From Mesostigma viride (taxonomy: Eukaryota > Streptophyta > Mesostigmatophyceae > Mesostigmatales > Mesostigmataceae): 64,000 bases of DNA. The notes below the pieces were generated by a model, which saw only the letters and a program-made list of their open reading frames with translations, was not told where the DNA came from and made no database searches. Shown here in pieces: positions 13,581-24,646 of the stretch. How positions within the stretch are numbered: position 1 is the stretch's first letter; each line of letters starts with the position of its first letter. The stretch lies in the NCBI GenBank assembly GCA_009746045.1, contig RPFO01000065.1, forward strand, positions 1,286,424 to 1,350,423, written 5' to 3'. The position numbers and the translations under genes are program-made.

Positions 13581-14370
13581 ATGGAGAATCTCATTGCCTC
13601 AAACGATGATGTTCTCATCAGGCGTTTCATCCACACATGTCGATACATTGATGATGTCATTGCTTTCGACAACCCTGATTTCGCAACCCATTTGTATATC
13701 ACCGCTGGTCTGCCTGGCATCTACCCGCAAGCGTCCCTCACTTTAAAGCTCACGTCGGAGGATACTCATTGCAATTACCTCGATCTTAACATTACCCATA
13801 ACAAGAAGGGCTGGCGTACGGCTGTCTATGATAAGCGCAAGGATCCTAAATACCAGCAAATTCCTTTTATTCGTTACCCCGATATTCACAGTCTCCTTTC
13901 CCACACAGCAAAATATGGTGTTGTTCTTAGTCAGTTACATCGTTTTTCTCGTCTTTGTTCTTATCGCACGTGTCGATTTCATCACGACTCTTGTTGAACT
14001 TTTGCATCGTTTGTTGGTCAAAGACTATGACCGAGACATTATGCTCCGTCAAGTCCGGTGTTTTTTGCAACGTCACCCACATTTGTTCGGTGCTGCCCCT
14101 TGGCACAAGCTCTACAAACAGGTCGTGGACCGGCTGGATCGCATAGTATCTCCGCACATCTGAACCCTGTGATGCCAGATCTCCTTTGTGGCCGTTCCGA
14201 GCTTGGCACTGGATTCGTTGTCCACATCGTCGCGTCGCTGCAGCAACACGATGTTTTCTGGCATACGCGGGCTTTTGGTTCCCGCCGCACATTTGAATGT
14301 GCTGTCGTCCGGCTTTTTGCCTTTGCACCGTGTGCAGTTCTTGGGCGTTTTGAATCATGGCATGGCTAAC
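13581..14370 (+). mobile_element. Penelope-like element fragment (reverse transcriptase)
   Basis: The first frame (13581-13997) holds an RT palm with CRYIDDVIAF, followed by FP-type spacing (GIYPQASLTLKL) and YLDLNITHNKKG. This YxDD, then FLDl.I, then KR order is what I know from Penelope-like RTs rather than LINEs. The next part continues in another frame (LLVKDYDRDIMLRQVRCFLQ), so the copy is disrupted. The last 300 bp, from the stretch reading HPHLFGAAPWHKLYKQVVDR onward, recur at 15955-16480. No GIY-YIG endonuclease was recognised. Confidence 0.6.
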
Positions 14371-14559
14371 GTGATGACTGACTAGCTAGACCTTTTCAGT
14401 GGTTTTCCATTTGCGGGTATTTCCTCGTAAATGGTGGGAGAGCGATCGCAGCAATGGTGCTCACCACTAGACACTCCCGGCCAGCTAGGCTCGAAACACA
14501 CGCCCTGATCAAGCATGCTGTTTCCGGCCCCACCGTCTAGGTCATCTAGTCGCTCTACC

Positions 14560-15722
14560 CCAGTTCACGGCGCTACACACCGCGGCGCAGGCCTCGGAAA
14601 CGCATGCTGCACTTGTCTCTCGCCTTAACCAGGTGGAGGGCAAGTGTGGCGTGCTCCTGAAGAAGCTTGAGGCCATCACCGCCCACACCGAGGCCCTGGC
14701 CACACAGGTCCCCAAGATAGCGGAGCAGACGGCCACCATTGCATCCCAGCCACCCCGGCAGGATGCTGGCGACCTCCCGCCGCTCTCCTACGCGGACCTG
14801 CTGCGGTCAGCGACCGCCTCCACCACCGACGCCATCGCTACAAAGCTCCAGGAGCTGGAGGACCACCGCCAGCAACGGGAGGTCACCGACCGCGCTCGCC
14901 GCGAGTGCCGAGTGGTGCTACGTCGCTTCCCCCAGAAGCCAGGTGAGACGTCAACCTCCCTTGCTGACGAGCTCAAGAACCAGCTGGGCCTGGTAGGTGA
15001 GGTAGAACTGCGTGGGTGCCACCGCCTTCCCCACTTACGGGACAAGGCGGCTCCCCCACCAGTCCTACTCACCTTCCCCTCCCCTGAGGATAAGCAGCGG
15101 TTCCTCTCTCGTCGCAAGCGGTTGCACGACCTCACCTGGACGCTGGATGACGACCTCACCCCCGCTCAGCAACAGCAGCGACGCGACCTGTGGCCGGAAT
15201 ACCTCCGCCATAAGCAGGACCCCCAGAAGCCCAAGGTGTACTGGAGGGGCGGGGACCTGATGATCAACCACAAGATGTGGACGCCCCCAGCGGGCTAGAA
15301 TAGCAATAGCCCTAGCTCGTAACCATTGGCGTCACTGCCGCTAAGGCAGCCATGCCTAGAATGTTGCCTAGCTGAGCCAACACACCTAATCACGTGCCGC
15401 CAACGCACGGTACACAACCAGCCATAGCCTTAGCCTAGTCCTAGTACAGCCATGCTACGCCCTGGCTATGTTCAGATTACTTGCCCACGCTCCTTGCTAT
15501 GATATGCTCACATGGGTCTTATTGCACCCACAGTTTGCCGGATCGTTAGCCTGTCCTTTTAGCTAGCCGCGCCCGATTGCAGCTGTGGCATGCCTTTGGC
15601 ATGAAGGAGACTGGGGGTCTCTGCCCTTTCTCCTGTAGTGCACACACAGGGATTAAAAGCACTTCGGTGCTCCGTGACTCCCCAACGGGAGCACGAGTTT
15701 AATTAATTAATTAGTTAATTAG
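14560..15722 (+). mobile_element. ORF1-only LINE copy with 3' hairpin and TTAA tail
   Basis: ORF1 begins 5'-truncated near 14560, ends at 15298, and is followed directly by a 3' UTR of about 420 bp without ORF2. The 3' end is the hairpin GTGACTCCCCAACGGGAGCAC (15674-15694), then an (ATTA)n tail. The 3' UTR recurs at 38874-39584 and 47893-48213. Confidence 0.8.
14633..15298 (+). CDS. LINE ORF1 protein (L1-type), 221 aa
   Basis: Likely RNA-binding chaperone of an L1-clade retrotransposon. Residues 1-45 form a coiled coil (LEAITAHTEALATQVPKIAE). A second helix precedes an RRM-like core (ECRVVLRRF, then LVGEVELRGCHRLPHL) and a C-terminal domain ending LTPAQQQQRRDLWPEYLRHK and KVYWRGGDLM. The frame is open upstream of ATG 14633 (TAAQASETHAALVSRLNQVEG), so the true start has been lost to 5' truncation. 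Homologous pieces occur elsewhere in the window. Confidence 0.8.
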   Translation: MEGKCGVLLKKLEAITAHTEALATQVPKIAEQTATIASQPPRQDAGDLPPLSYADLLRSATASTTDAIATKLQELEDHRQQREVTDRARRECRVVLRRFPQKPGETSTSLADELKNQLGLVGEVELRGCHRLPHLRDKAAPPPVLLTFPSPEDKQRFLSRRKRLHDLTWTLDDDLTPAQQQQRRDLWPEYLRHKQDPQKPKVYWRGGDLMINHKMWTPPAG

Positions 15723-15954
15723 TCGCTCTACACGTAAGCCAGCCATAATTTCAATGCACAAGGATTCACATTTCCATCACCATTCATCTTCATCATCCTG
15801 AACGACTCGAACACGCGGACAAGATAACGGCAGGCTTGCGCTACCATGGTCCGGATTCTCCCGATTTCTGGCCGCCTGCGCTGGTTGTCTCCTTGATAGC
15901 GGCTACCCTTCCATCTCACTATAAAGAAACTATGTTCAGAGAACCACGATTTTG

Positions 15955-16480
15955 CATCGTCACCCACATCTGCTCGGTGCTGCCCTTGGCACAAGCTCTA
16001 CAAGCAGGTCGTGGACTGGCTGGATCGCGTAGTAGTATCTCCGAGCATCTGAACCGGCCTGTGATGCCAGATCTCCTTTGTGGCCGTTCCGAGCTTGGCA
16101 CTGGATTCGTTGTCCCCACCGTCGCGTCGCTACAGTCACTTCATGTTTCTGGCATACGTGGGCTTTTGCGGTTGACTGTAGGTGTCAGCTGGCGATGCCT
16201 TAGGATCAGGAGATGTCCGTCCTATAGTCAGCAAAAGTGGGTGCGAGAGGTCCCCAGTTCGATTCCGGCCTGGATTCATTTGCAGATCGCGTTTTCCGCG
16301 GACCGGCACTGACCGCAAATGGTTGTCACCTTTGCGGCGTGCCAAATTAGAATATACGTGGGCGTTTGGTTCATGTCGCACATTCAAGAAAGTGATGTCC
16401 TTTGGATTTTTGCTCTTGCACCGTGTGCAGTTCTAATTGGAAGTTTGGAAACATGGCATGGCTAACGTAATGGCTGACTG
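15955..16480 (+). mobile_element. Second copy of the Penelope-like 3' region, split by a SINE
   Basis: Aligns by eye to 14065-14380 (shared GTGATGCCAGATCTCCTTTG and CTTGCACCGTGTGCAGTTCT). A degenerate continuation reaches back to about 15920. It is interrupted at 16169-16353 by a tRNA-like insertion. Confidence 0.6.
16169..16353 (+). mobile_element. tRNA-related SINE, 185 bp, with target-site duplication
   Basis: Interrupts the Penelope-like repeat and is flanked by ATACGTGGGCTTTTG (16154-16168) and ATACGTGGGCGTTTG (16354-16368), a 15-bp duplication with one mismatch. It has a polymerase III B-box-like AGTTCGATTCC at 16256-16266 and a tRNA-Arg-like anticodon arm (GCCTTAGGATCAGGAGA) about 55 bp before it. 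I could not place a convincing A box. Confidence 0.65.
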
Positions 16481-17450
16481 ACGTGGCTCGACTGCCTGGC
16501 TATCGAGGCCCGTGCAGTGGGGCTTGAGGTCAGCAAGAAGACAGAGGCTCTGGCGATTGGGCTCACCCACCCACCGCGGCAGCCCTCTTTCTCCTTGACG
16601 GCTCTCGAGTCCTGTATCGGGACCGCGTCAAGCTGCTGGGCAGCCTGCTTCCCAGCTGCGAGGCTGATGTGGACCACCGCATCTCCCTCGCCTGGCACGC
16701 TTTACGCCAATACCGGGCCCTGTGGCGCAAGCCCCTGGGCAAGATCGAGAAACAGGACCTGTTTAAGGTCCTCGTCCTTCCTGTTCTTACGTATGGGGCC
16801 GAGACGTGGACCCTCACTGCCGACCTGGCCCGCAAGCTGGACGGCGCGGTCACCAACATGCTGCGATCCATTTTCAGAGTAGGATATATGCTGCTCATGT
16901 TCGCAATGAGGACCTGTACCTTGGCATGCCATATATCACCAGCACCATATATCAGCAGCGACGCCTGCAGCTAGTAGGGCACCAAGCTCGCACCAACCAG
17001 GTAGACACCTCACGTGCCCCCCCCGCGGGACTGCGCCCAGCTCAGCCTGGCCGGCACCTCCTGACGTGGGCCGGGCCCCGTGATGTTCGACGCCGCAAGG
17101 CCCGCACCTTCAAAGAACAGCTAGTAGAAGACATGGGGGGCCTAGTAGGCCTCTCCGTGATTTGGAAAAAGATGATGGACAAGGCCAAGTGGGCCCAGGT
17201 CGTAGATCGAGGACAACGAGCCCCCCCCCCGTGGGGAAGCGCCCGCGTGTGCAAACCTACGGGAAGCACGCCAGACAGGTCCCCTACTAGGGTAGAGTTG
17301 ATGTTGATAGATTTTGTAGAAATTTGTTGTAGATAGATGTTGTATAGATAGATTAGTAGACCGGTAGGACTGTTTGCACCCATCCATCCATCCATCGGGG
17401 TCAATGCTCCGTGACTCCCCAACGGGAGCACGAATCTAATTAATTAATTA
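16480..17450 (+). mobile_element. 5'-truncated L1-type LINE, ORF2 C-terminus and 3' tail
   Basis: The coding remnant shifts frame several times. Typical ORF2 thumb/C-terminal motifs remain: VLPVLTYGAETWTLTADLA, LDGAVTNMLRSIF, RRLQLVGHQARTNQVD and RHLLTWAGP. It ends with hairpin GTGACTCCCCAACGGGAGCAC (17411-17431) and an (ATTA)n tail, as in the 14560-15722 copy. Confidence 0.8.
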
Positions 17451-17460
17451 ATAGGGGGGG

Positions 17461-17935
17461 AGGATCATCATGGCTATGCAAAGGCTAGGGCATGGCCTCT
17501 CATGAGAGAGTGACTCTCTGTATAGGCAGGGCTGAGTTAAATTCTTTCAATCATTCTTTCATTCAAATTCTTTTAATGCATCATCCATGGGGGTCCCATT
17601 ATAGGCAGGGCGTGGCTAAATTTATTCTTAATGCATCATCCATGGGGGCCATGATGGGCGCACATGCGCGTGGGCCACGTGGTATAGGCTAAGCCTTACT
17701 AATGTACTGCTATATTCCCTAGACTGGGGTGGCAGGGGGTGCCTGCCAGGGCTTGTGGTCGACGCGTGGATGACGTCCCCCCGCCAGTATACCGGTTTCC
17801 CCCCTGCGCTGTGCCGGAGCTGGAGGTAGGTTGGCCATAGCTCGCGTCGCCGTTGTTGCTGGGCCAGGGTCAGGTCGTCGTACAGCGTGTAGCGAGTCCT
17901 CGAGAGCTTCTTGCGGTTTTTACGCTCCGCCTAAG
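17461..17935 (-). mobile_element. LINE ORF1 C-terminus joined to 3' UTR
   Basis: Minus-strand ORF1 C-terminal sequence (17935-17745) runs straight into a 3' UTR resembling 18715-18480. Shared stretches include CATGGGGGTCCC and GGGCGCACATGCGC. No ORF2 lies between. Confidence 0.65.
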
Positions 17936-17984
17936 CGCCCCAGCTCTGCCTAAGCAGAGAGTCACTCTCTGATGAGAAGCCATT

Positions 17985-18255
17985 GAATTAAATTAAATTA
18001 ATTTAAGTTATAACATGACTCCGTTGGGAGATCATGCAGCACATATTCCTTGCTGGATGGGTGGAGGTGGGCGAAGCCGCGTAATCGAACTAACCTAACT
18101 CTAAGCTGTCTAGTCTAGAAAATCCTGACTATACACTACTCAGCAAAGCGCCCCTTCCGCTTGGGGGGAGGGGGCTTGCCCACAGGGGCTGGCGTGTGAG
18201 CCTTGACAATCTTCTGCCACCTCTTCTTGTTCTGCATAGCAGTCCAAGCCAGAGA
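17985..18255 (-). mobile_element. LINE fragment: ORF2 C-terminus, 3' UTR and tail
   Basis: Minus-strand text at 18255-18125 matches the ORF2 end at 55370-55490 (TAMQNKTRWQKIVKAHTP-like, then a proline- and arginine-rich end). It ends with a CATGAT-CTCC-CAAC-GGAG-TCATG hairpin (18014-18036) and an AATTTAATTT tail. Confidence 0.7.
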
Positions 18256-19070
18256 GAGGGAGTGAATTAATTAATTAATTAATTAATTAATTAATTAGGA
18301 ACATAACTCCGTTGGGAGTATCTGTAGCACATAGCCCTTGCATGAGAAGGGGCATATGGCCTATAATACATTCTAAGCTACTTCCCGCAAGGGTGGGAAT
18401 GTAAACAACACTTCAATGCTCTAGGTGCACTAGCTAGGGCACCTGCACCACCCAGAGTCTCGGGCAACGCCCAGCTAAGGGGAGCCCGTCATAGGTGGAG
18501 AAGATCATCATGGCTATTCTTAGAGAGCTAGGGCATGGCTTCTCGACAGAGAGCATCTCTCTGCATAGGCATAGCATGGCTAAATTCTTAGTGCAACATC
18601 CATGGGGGTCCCGTTATAGGCATGGCGTGGCTAAATTCTTAAATGCATCAAGTCCATGGCCATTATGGGCGCACATGCGCTGGGGCCGCGTGGTAGGCTA
18701 AGCCTTAAATCTACACTATACTGCTATATTCCCTATAGAGTATAGACTGGGGGTGCCTGCCAAGGCTTGTGGTCGACGTGGAGTGACGTCCCCGGCCCTC
18801 CAGTATACCGGTTTCCCCCCTGCGCTTTGCCGTATCTGGAGGTAGGTCGGCCATAGCTCGCGTCTCCGTTGTTGCTGGGCCAGGGTCAGGTCGTCGTACA
18901 GCGTGAAGCGAGTCCTCGAGAGCTTCTTGCGGTTTTTAAGAAACAACACCTTGTCCGCCGTGTACTTAAAGGTGAGGAGCACGGGTACCGGGCCAGCCTT
19001 ACCCCGCGCGGGGGGGTCCGAGGCAAACAGCCGACATGCGCAGCTCACCAGTAATGTGCATGGGGGCAAG
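18256..19070 (-). mobile_element. LINE copy A, 3' part (ORF1 C-terminus to tail)
   Basis: Minus strand: ORF1 C-terminal domain (DDLTLAQQQRRRELWPTYLQ, GKPVYWRAGD), a short 3' UTR, a hairpin with CAAC loop (18303-18321) and an (ATTA)n tail. The copy is cut at 19070 by an LTR element; its 5' part resumes at 34819. There is no ORF2. Confidence 0.8.
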
Positions 19071-19750
19071 AGTTAACGCCAAGCGCATTGGCGTGATCCT
19101 GATTCGGTATATCTCTGCGATTCCAGCGGCACCGGAACGAGTTCATTCCGACAAGTATCAAGAAAGTTATGGCGTTCCGACTTCCCGGTCGCGCGCGAGC
19201 GCGAGCCGGCTGTTCTTCTAAGTCGGACGTGAATATTTGCCGACGACATATGGGGTCGACAGTAATTCCTGGGCTGACAGGAATTAGGTGCTGTACCTAC
19301 GACCGTCGTACGCAGGAAATAGGAACCTTAACCTGTGGTCTGTTGGTACCGCAGGCTTAGTCCTGGACTTCTAGGTGCAGATGCAATAGTCACTGTGGAC
19401 TGTGCTCTGTGGTCATTGTGCCTGTATGGCAGACCTACTGTATAGGAGTTGAGCGCTGTACAGGTAGTGAATACTGTACCGGGGGTGTTATTACTGAGCA
19501 GGCCTCCTAGGCTGCTCAGGACTAGCAAGCACAGTGCACAAGTATATAAACAATAGGCCAGTGCCAAATGGGCATCTCTTGCGAGCCCGCCTCACGTGTT
19601 GTGCCTTGACTTGGCAAGCGCGTGTACAAGCCTCAAGTGTGTGAGCGCTGTAACATTATCCGATTTTAACAAAGCTCCGTTTCCAACCATATCACACATT
19701 GCTGCATTGCAACCATATCCTTCACATTGCGTGTGATAAGAACGTTAACT
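19071..19750 (+). repeat. 5' LTR of element 1
   Basis: 680 bp with 8-bp inverted ends AGTTAACG/CGTTAACT. A TATA-like AGTATATAAACAAT lies near 19541. It matches 34119-34813 base for base apart from one 15-bp indel. Confidence 0.92.
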
Positions 19751-19843
19751 CAAATTACAACCAGTCTCAGCGGAACGGCCAGGAGGGTCGTTGCCGGTTG
19801 CGGTGTGCAGCGTTGACGACGCGAGGAGCTCGTCTGGTGGTGA

Positions 19844-20760
19844 ATGGTGCAGGAGGAACAACGGCAGCAGGATTTCCGGTTTCGGCAGTCTGCTGGGGGT
19901 TCGATTTCTCCTGAATTACGTCGTGTCGTTCGGGATCTATCTTTATTGCTTGCAGATCGTCCGCCTGTAAATCGCAGCTTCGTGCAATTCGTCGACGACC
20001 AGGTCGAAGATTGGGAGCGAATTCTGCGACACGTACAAACCATCGTCATTCCGGAGCACCGGAGCATCGACGACCTTGAGCAGGAGCTTCACGGGTTGGT
20101 CGGCATCCAGACGGTGATTACTGCAGTAGCAGAGCGAGTGCGGACGGAGTTGGCGGCAAGGCGAGGCGAGGTTGCGGAGCAGCTGGCGCAGGGCGACACG
20201 AGTTTGTACCGACAGTAGCGGGCGCGGGAGTACCACGTGCTTTCGCAGGCGGCATCGGCGACGAGGGTGTTGCAGCGGGGCCAGTTAGGCGTGAACGACG
20301 CGGAGCGGAGCACACAGGCGGCTTGCAGAGGTCGGGGCGACAGCGGAAGCCATCGCCGGAGGACAGCGCGCGACAAGAGTCGGCAGGTTTCCAGAGCGAG
20401 TAAGAGTTCCTTTTCAGGAGCTGCCCCCGCCCCTTCGCGTTCGTGTGACGCGTTGGGAAGAGTTTGCACCTCTTGGGTACGATAGTGACCTTGAGGAGGA
20501 GCAGGGGGTGTCGCTGGGCTAGGCGACGAGACACTTGGCGACCACGAGGTGCCAAGTACAATCCGCGGGGTGCCAACGACGGGTTGTCACCTGTCTACTT
20601 ACCAACGGTGACGATTCAGTCATCGCGGGCCGACAGCGGGTCGACGACGGCGCAGCAGGTAGCAGGGTACCAGAGCTGATTGTGGTGAGCGACAGCGACG
20701 ACGACAGCGACAAGGAGAACCAGGACGCGCCTGGGGCCAGCCGTGGTGGTCTTGCCTGAG
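19844..20760 (+). other. Extra 5' coding region of element 1, before gag
   Basis: Helical, charged reading frame (RRVVRDLSLLLADRPP, VDDQVEDWERILRHVQ) between the 5' LTR and gag. Function unknown. Element 2 also has a long charged ORF in this place. Confidence 0.4.
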
Positions 20761-20861
20761 TGGTAACACTTGGCACTTTCCTTTCTTGTTCAGTAGCTTA
20801 TATTGCTTTAATTGCTGCTTGGCCACTTGGCTGGCTGTAGCAGATCTGAACAGAGGCCATC

Positions 20862-22048
20862 ATGGAGGATGGAGCTATCAACCAACAAGCGGGCTTTATG
20901 GGCTTCGGCGGCGCGGCGCTGGGATGGATGGACGAGATGGACGCGATGGACGCGGTGGACGCGATGGACGCGGGGACGGCCAGGCGCTGGGAGACCAGGC
21001 TGAGGTGCCAGATAATCAGAGCCAAGGATCGCAGGGCGGGCAGCACGCGCCAGCCGCAGATCAAGCGGCGCCTAAGCGACCAACCGTTGCTGAGGGGTAC
21101 GCGGTGCTAGGCCAGTTTCAGTCCATCAAGGACAATTGGCAGCCCCGGGATGCTGAGAGGATGTTAGAGGACATGAACTTGTACACGGAGATATACAACG
21201 GTGACAAGCTTCGCATCCTGGCGTCTAGTGCCTACATACGGCAGTCGGCGAGGCGGCTGTTCAAGTTTGTTCGGGAGCGACATGCGGCGGGGGACACCTG
21301 GACGGCGTTTATGACGCGACTCAGGTCGTTCCTGAGTGACAAGAGGACCATAGATGGGTCCCACCTGAAGCAAGAATACCTGGACTACAAGCCCATCAAG
21401 GGGCAACTAGTGGTCCACGCCTTTGAAGACTTCGTCAAGCTGAGGGAGGACGCCATGGCCAAGGGCTTCTTCGTCGCAGATCGGATGGCCATGGGCGACT
21501 TTCTCAAGTCGCTGCAGCTGGATCCGGTCACCATGGATAATGTGACCATCCACATGCGACAGGTCCATGGCTGGGCAGCCATGACGGACCAGTTGTATGA
21601 GTGTTTCAGCGGCAAGTACGTGGGTGGTAAGCGCCCTCGTCAGGGTGATGAGGAGGCCACTGAACCCACGGTTAAGTCCATGAGGGGATCGGGCCACGGG
21701 GGCCCAGCGCCCTCGAGAGGGCCTGAGACCTCTTCAAGGGGTCGAGGAAGGTCCAGGAGGGGGCGTGACAGAAGGGCTGGACGGGGGACCCCGCCGAAGT
21801 CGGGACATCCACAGTCCCAGTTTGACTTCAAGAGGGTGGGTGGTCCTCCCAAGGCTGGGCCCAGCAGTGGGACCTCACGGGACATCAGTCAGGTGGAATG
21901 TTATTTCTGCCAGGGGAAGGGTCACTTCAGGAATGAGTGTCCCTCGTACCTGAGGCAGGAAGGTCAGAGCAAGCCAGCTCAGGGTGGCAGCAAGGACAAG
22001 GCTGGTCCATCCCAGGACAAGGGCAAGGGCAAGGCTGCTGATCATTGA
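20862..22048 (+). CDS. gag of element 1
   Basis: Capsid/nucleocapsid precursor of the fossil element. A copia-gag-like helical core spans about 21120-21620 (ILASSAYIRQSARRLFKFVR; YLDYKPIKGQLVVHAFEDF). An Arg/Gly-rich stretch follows, then one CCHC zinc knuckle, CYFCQGKGHFRNEC, near 21899-21940. No protease motif is present in or after gag, which matters for the unusual pol order. Confidence 0.8.
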
Positions 22049-22081
22049 CTTGAGCCTGCACACATCCCTGAACCCTGGAGG

Positions 22082-24641
22082 GTGCCCCCAGGGGTGTGTA
22101 ATGAAGCTGCTAGTGACAGCAGTGAGGGGCAGCCCCATGCTCTAGTGAAAGAGCCTATTGGACACGATGGGGCAAGCTTGGTTACCACAGAGAGTATGCC
22201 AGCTGTAGCTGCAGTGGTTACTCGCCAACGTGCCCGCCATGGCGGTGCTGAGCCTGAGGTAGGACCTGGTGATGTGGACCCAGGTGGATCTCAGAAGCAT
22301 TCTGACCGTGCAGGACTGGCACAGGATGGTCAGGATGAGGATAGGGCTGGAGACAGTCTGACAGGCACGACCCTGGTGCCTCCTGTACATAAGGGATCTG
22401 TACATACCTTGAGTGCTAATAATGACAATAAAAGGTTTTCTCTCTTGTATGACATTGCCTCAAGGTTGCATACCATGTTTGGCCATGCAGCTCAGTCTTT
22501 GCAAGTTGCTAGACGGCTGGGAGGAAGTGAGTTGTACTCCATCTGCCAACAGGTTGCTCAAGCTTGCAAGTGCAGGCTAGTTGCTAGAAAGCCCAAGCAG
22601 TCTCATGCCAGGACTCCTATTTTGCAGCCAGGCCATGTGCAGGTAGATATTCAGAGAATCAGGGGTTTGAAGCTGCTGGTGGCAGTGGACAGATATACCA
22701 AGTACAAGACCCTAGAGATCCTGCCTGACATGGAGAAGCCTACATTGATTGCTGCTCTGAAGTTGACAAGGAGCAGGTACCCTGGGTTGGAGTTGTTGCA
22801 GTGTGACATTCAGTTTGAGTGCTGTGAGAACCTGCCAGAGTTTCCAGAGTTGCTGATTACACCCAGGGAGAGCCACGGCCAGCAAGGGGTGGTGGAGAGA
22901 GCCATCCAAGAGATCAAGACTGTGCTGCTGGTGGAGAGGATTCCAAGGACGTCATCTGCCATTGTGACATCTGCATGGCTACGTTCTGTGGAGGACAGGC
23001 TGAACCTGAGGACTCCCATGTTCTTTGGTGACATTGCCATCAATCCTCTTATGCTGCATACCAGGATGCTGCCAGCTGATGCTGAGCAGGCATGGAAGGA
23101 GAAGCTAGAGGCCAAGTTCCTCAAGCTGAGGCAGAAAGACAAGGGCTGGAGTGTCCTAGAACCTAACGTTGGACAACAGGTTGTTGTGTGGAAGGAACCA
23201 AGCTTTCCAGGGAAACGTGGCAGCTGGCATGATGGGGTGGTGACCCGAGTAGAAGCCGCTGGCCATAAGTGCTGGGTGGCCATTGATGGCTCCCAAGCAG
23301 TGCACCGTCTGTCCTGGTCAAAGATCCGTCCCCGGGGAGGTAATCAAGGAGACCTCTTCCAGGTGCCCGCTGGTGTACAAGGCGGGGGTGACGTGGAGCT
23401 TCCTGATCAGGGTGCTACAGCTGTATCGAGCCCTCAGGGTGACCCTGGCCCGGCCCCTGGGGTACCTTCACATACGGTGGTTGGGCAAGCAGGCGGACAG
23501 GCTGCACCTCCGGAACGGCCCGACACCAGGCCTAGGGGTGTGCGTCTATCAGATATTGTACAGGCTTTGCAAAGAGCCAAGAAGGAGCCTAAGGTGTCCA
23601 AGCTTGTCCAGTTGGATGAACCTGAGGTAGCTGCCATGGAGATAGATACCAATGCACAGGTTTCTGTCATGGGACCTCAGCATACAGGAGAACTGCTGGT
23701 CGGAGAACCAAGTTGCCCCTGGGTGTCTGATTTCAGTGGTAGGACGCATCTAAGGGTGTTGGGAGAGGTTACTGCCCCTGTCATGGGTGTGGATGTGACC
23801 TTCCTTGTCCTAGAGGACTATGATGGCCCTGTGATTTTGGGTCAGAATTTTCTGGGCAATCCTGGGATTTCTATCAGAGCTACAGCTCTGAGAAGAGATG
23901 GCTGGGGGATGATTCCCCTAGAAAATTTCAGGACAACATTTCCAGTCAGGTGCAGGGCCAAGCCGGTCAAGGGTGTAAAATGGGATGAAGGGGAGGTGCC
24001 CCCAGCGGCCAGTTTGGTGATTCCAGCTGTGTTGCACCCCAGCAGTATTGGCATAACTCACAGGAGCCTTGCTGCACACTCTCCTTTGACATATGACCAG
24101 CTGGTCCAAGAGATGAGCTCGCCTACTTTGTTTGAGGCTTGGAAGCTCGCCTTCTCCAAGGCACTGGAGGAGTGGTTGCAGTTTGAGTGTGCTGCACCAA
24201 CAGACAGACGTCCCCCAGCATCAAGGAAGCTTGCTTTGAGATTTGTGCTGAAGAGGAAGGTTGTGGATGAGGTATCAGTGCCCCATGTCAGGCCTGTCCT
24301 GAATGAGTATCACGGCACGGGGAGTCTGCCAGGAGAGGAGCTATACACGCCAGGGATGCTACACGACACATGGAGAATTTTGCTATGTCTCTACGTGGGG
24401 TTGCTGAACAGGGGAGCAGCTATGTCATCAGTGCTGCTGGACTTCAAGAGGGCATTTTTAAAATCTGATCCAGAAGTGGCCAGGAGGGTGTGGAAGCAGG
24501 ATGAGCCTTACTGTGTTGAGGTGCCTGCCATCTGGAAGCTGGAGCTGCATCAACAATTCCTGGTTATTCTGAAGGGCCTGGAAGGACTCAGGTCGAGCCC
24601 AATCATCTGGAGACTCACGCTGCAGGAAGCTCTGATCAGTG
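22082..24641 (+). CDS. pol of element 1, first part: integrase, protease, RT N-terminal half
   Basis: Domains in order. HHCC zinc finger (HTMFGH ... CKC, about 22470-22580). Integrase core with D,D,E (VQVDI; LQCDIQFE; GVVERAIQEIK, about 22640-22915). SH3-like integrase end (WHDGVVTRVEAAGHKCWVAI, to about 23330). Retropepsin (MEIDTNAQVSVM near 23640; VILGQNFLG near 23835). RT beginning about 24060 (LLDFKRAFLKSDPEVARRVW). Element 2 lies at 24647, inside the RT gene. Confidence 0.85.
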
Positions 24642-24646
24642 AGTGT

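Noticed and set aside
15674-15694. Rho-independent terminator
   Set aside because: The hairpin is followed by an ATTA tail, recurs only at LINE ends, and the genome is eukaryotic.
17960-18010. Hammerhead ribozyme (CTGATGAG near 17973 and 33778)
   Set aside because: No matching GAAA core and stems around either CTGATGA.
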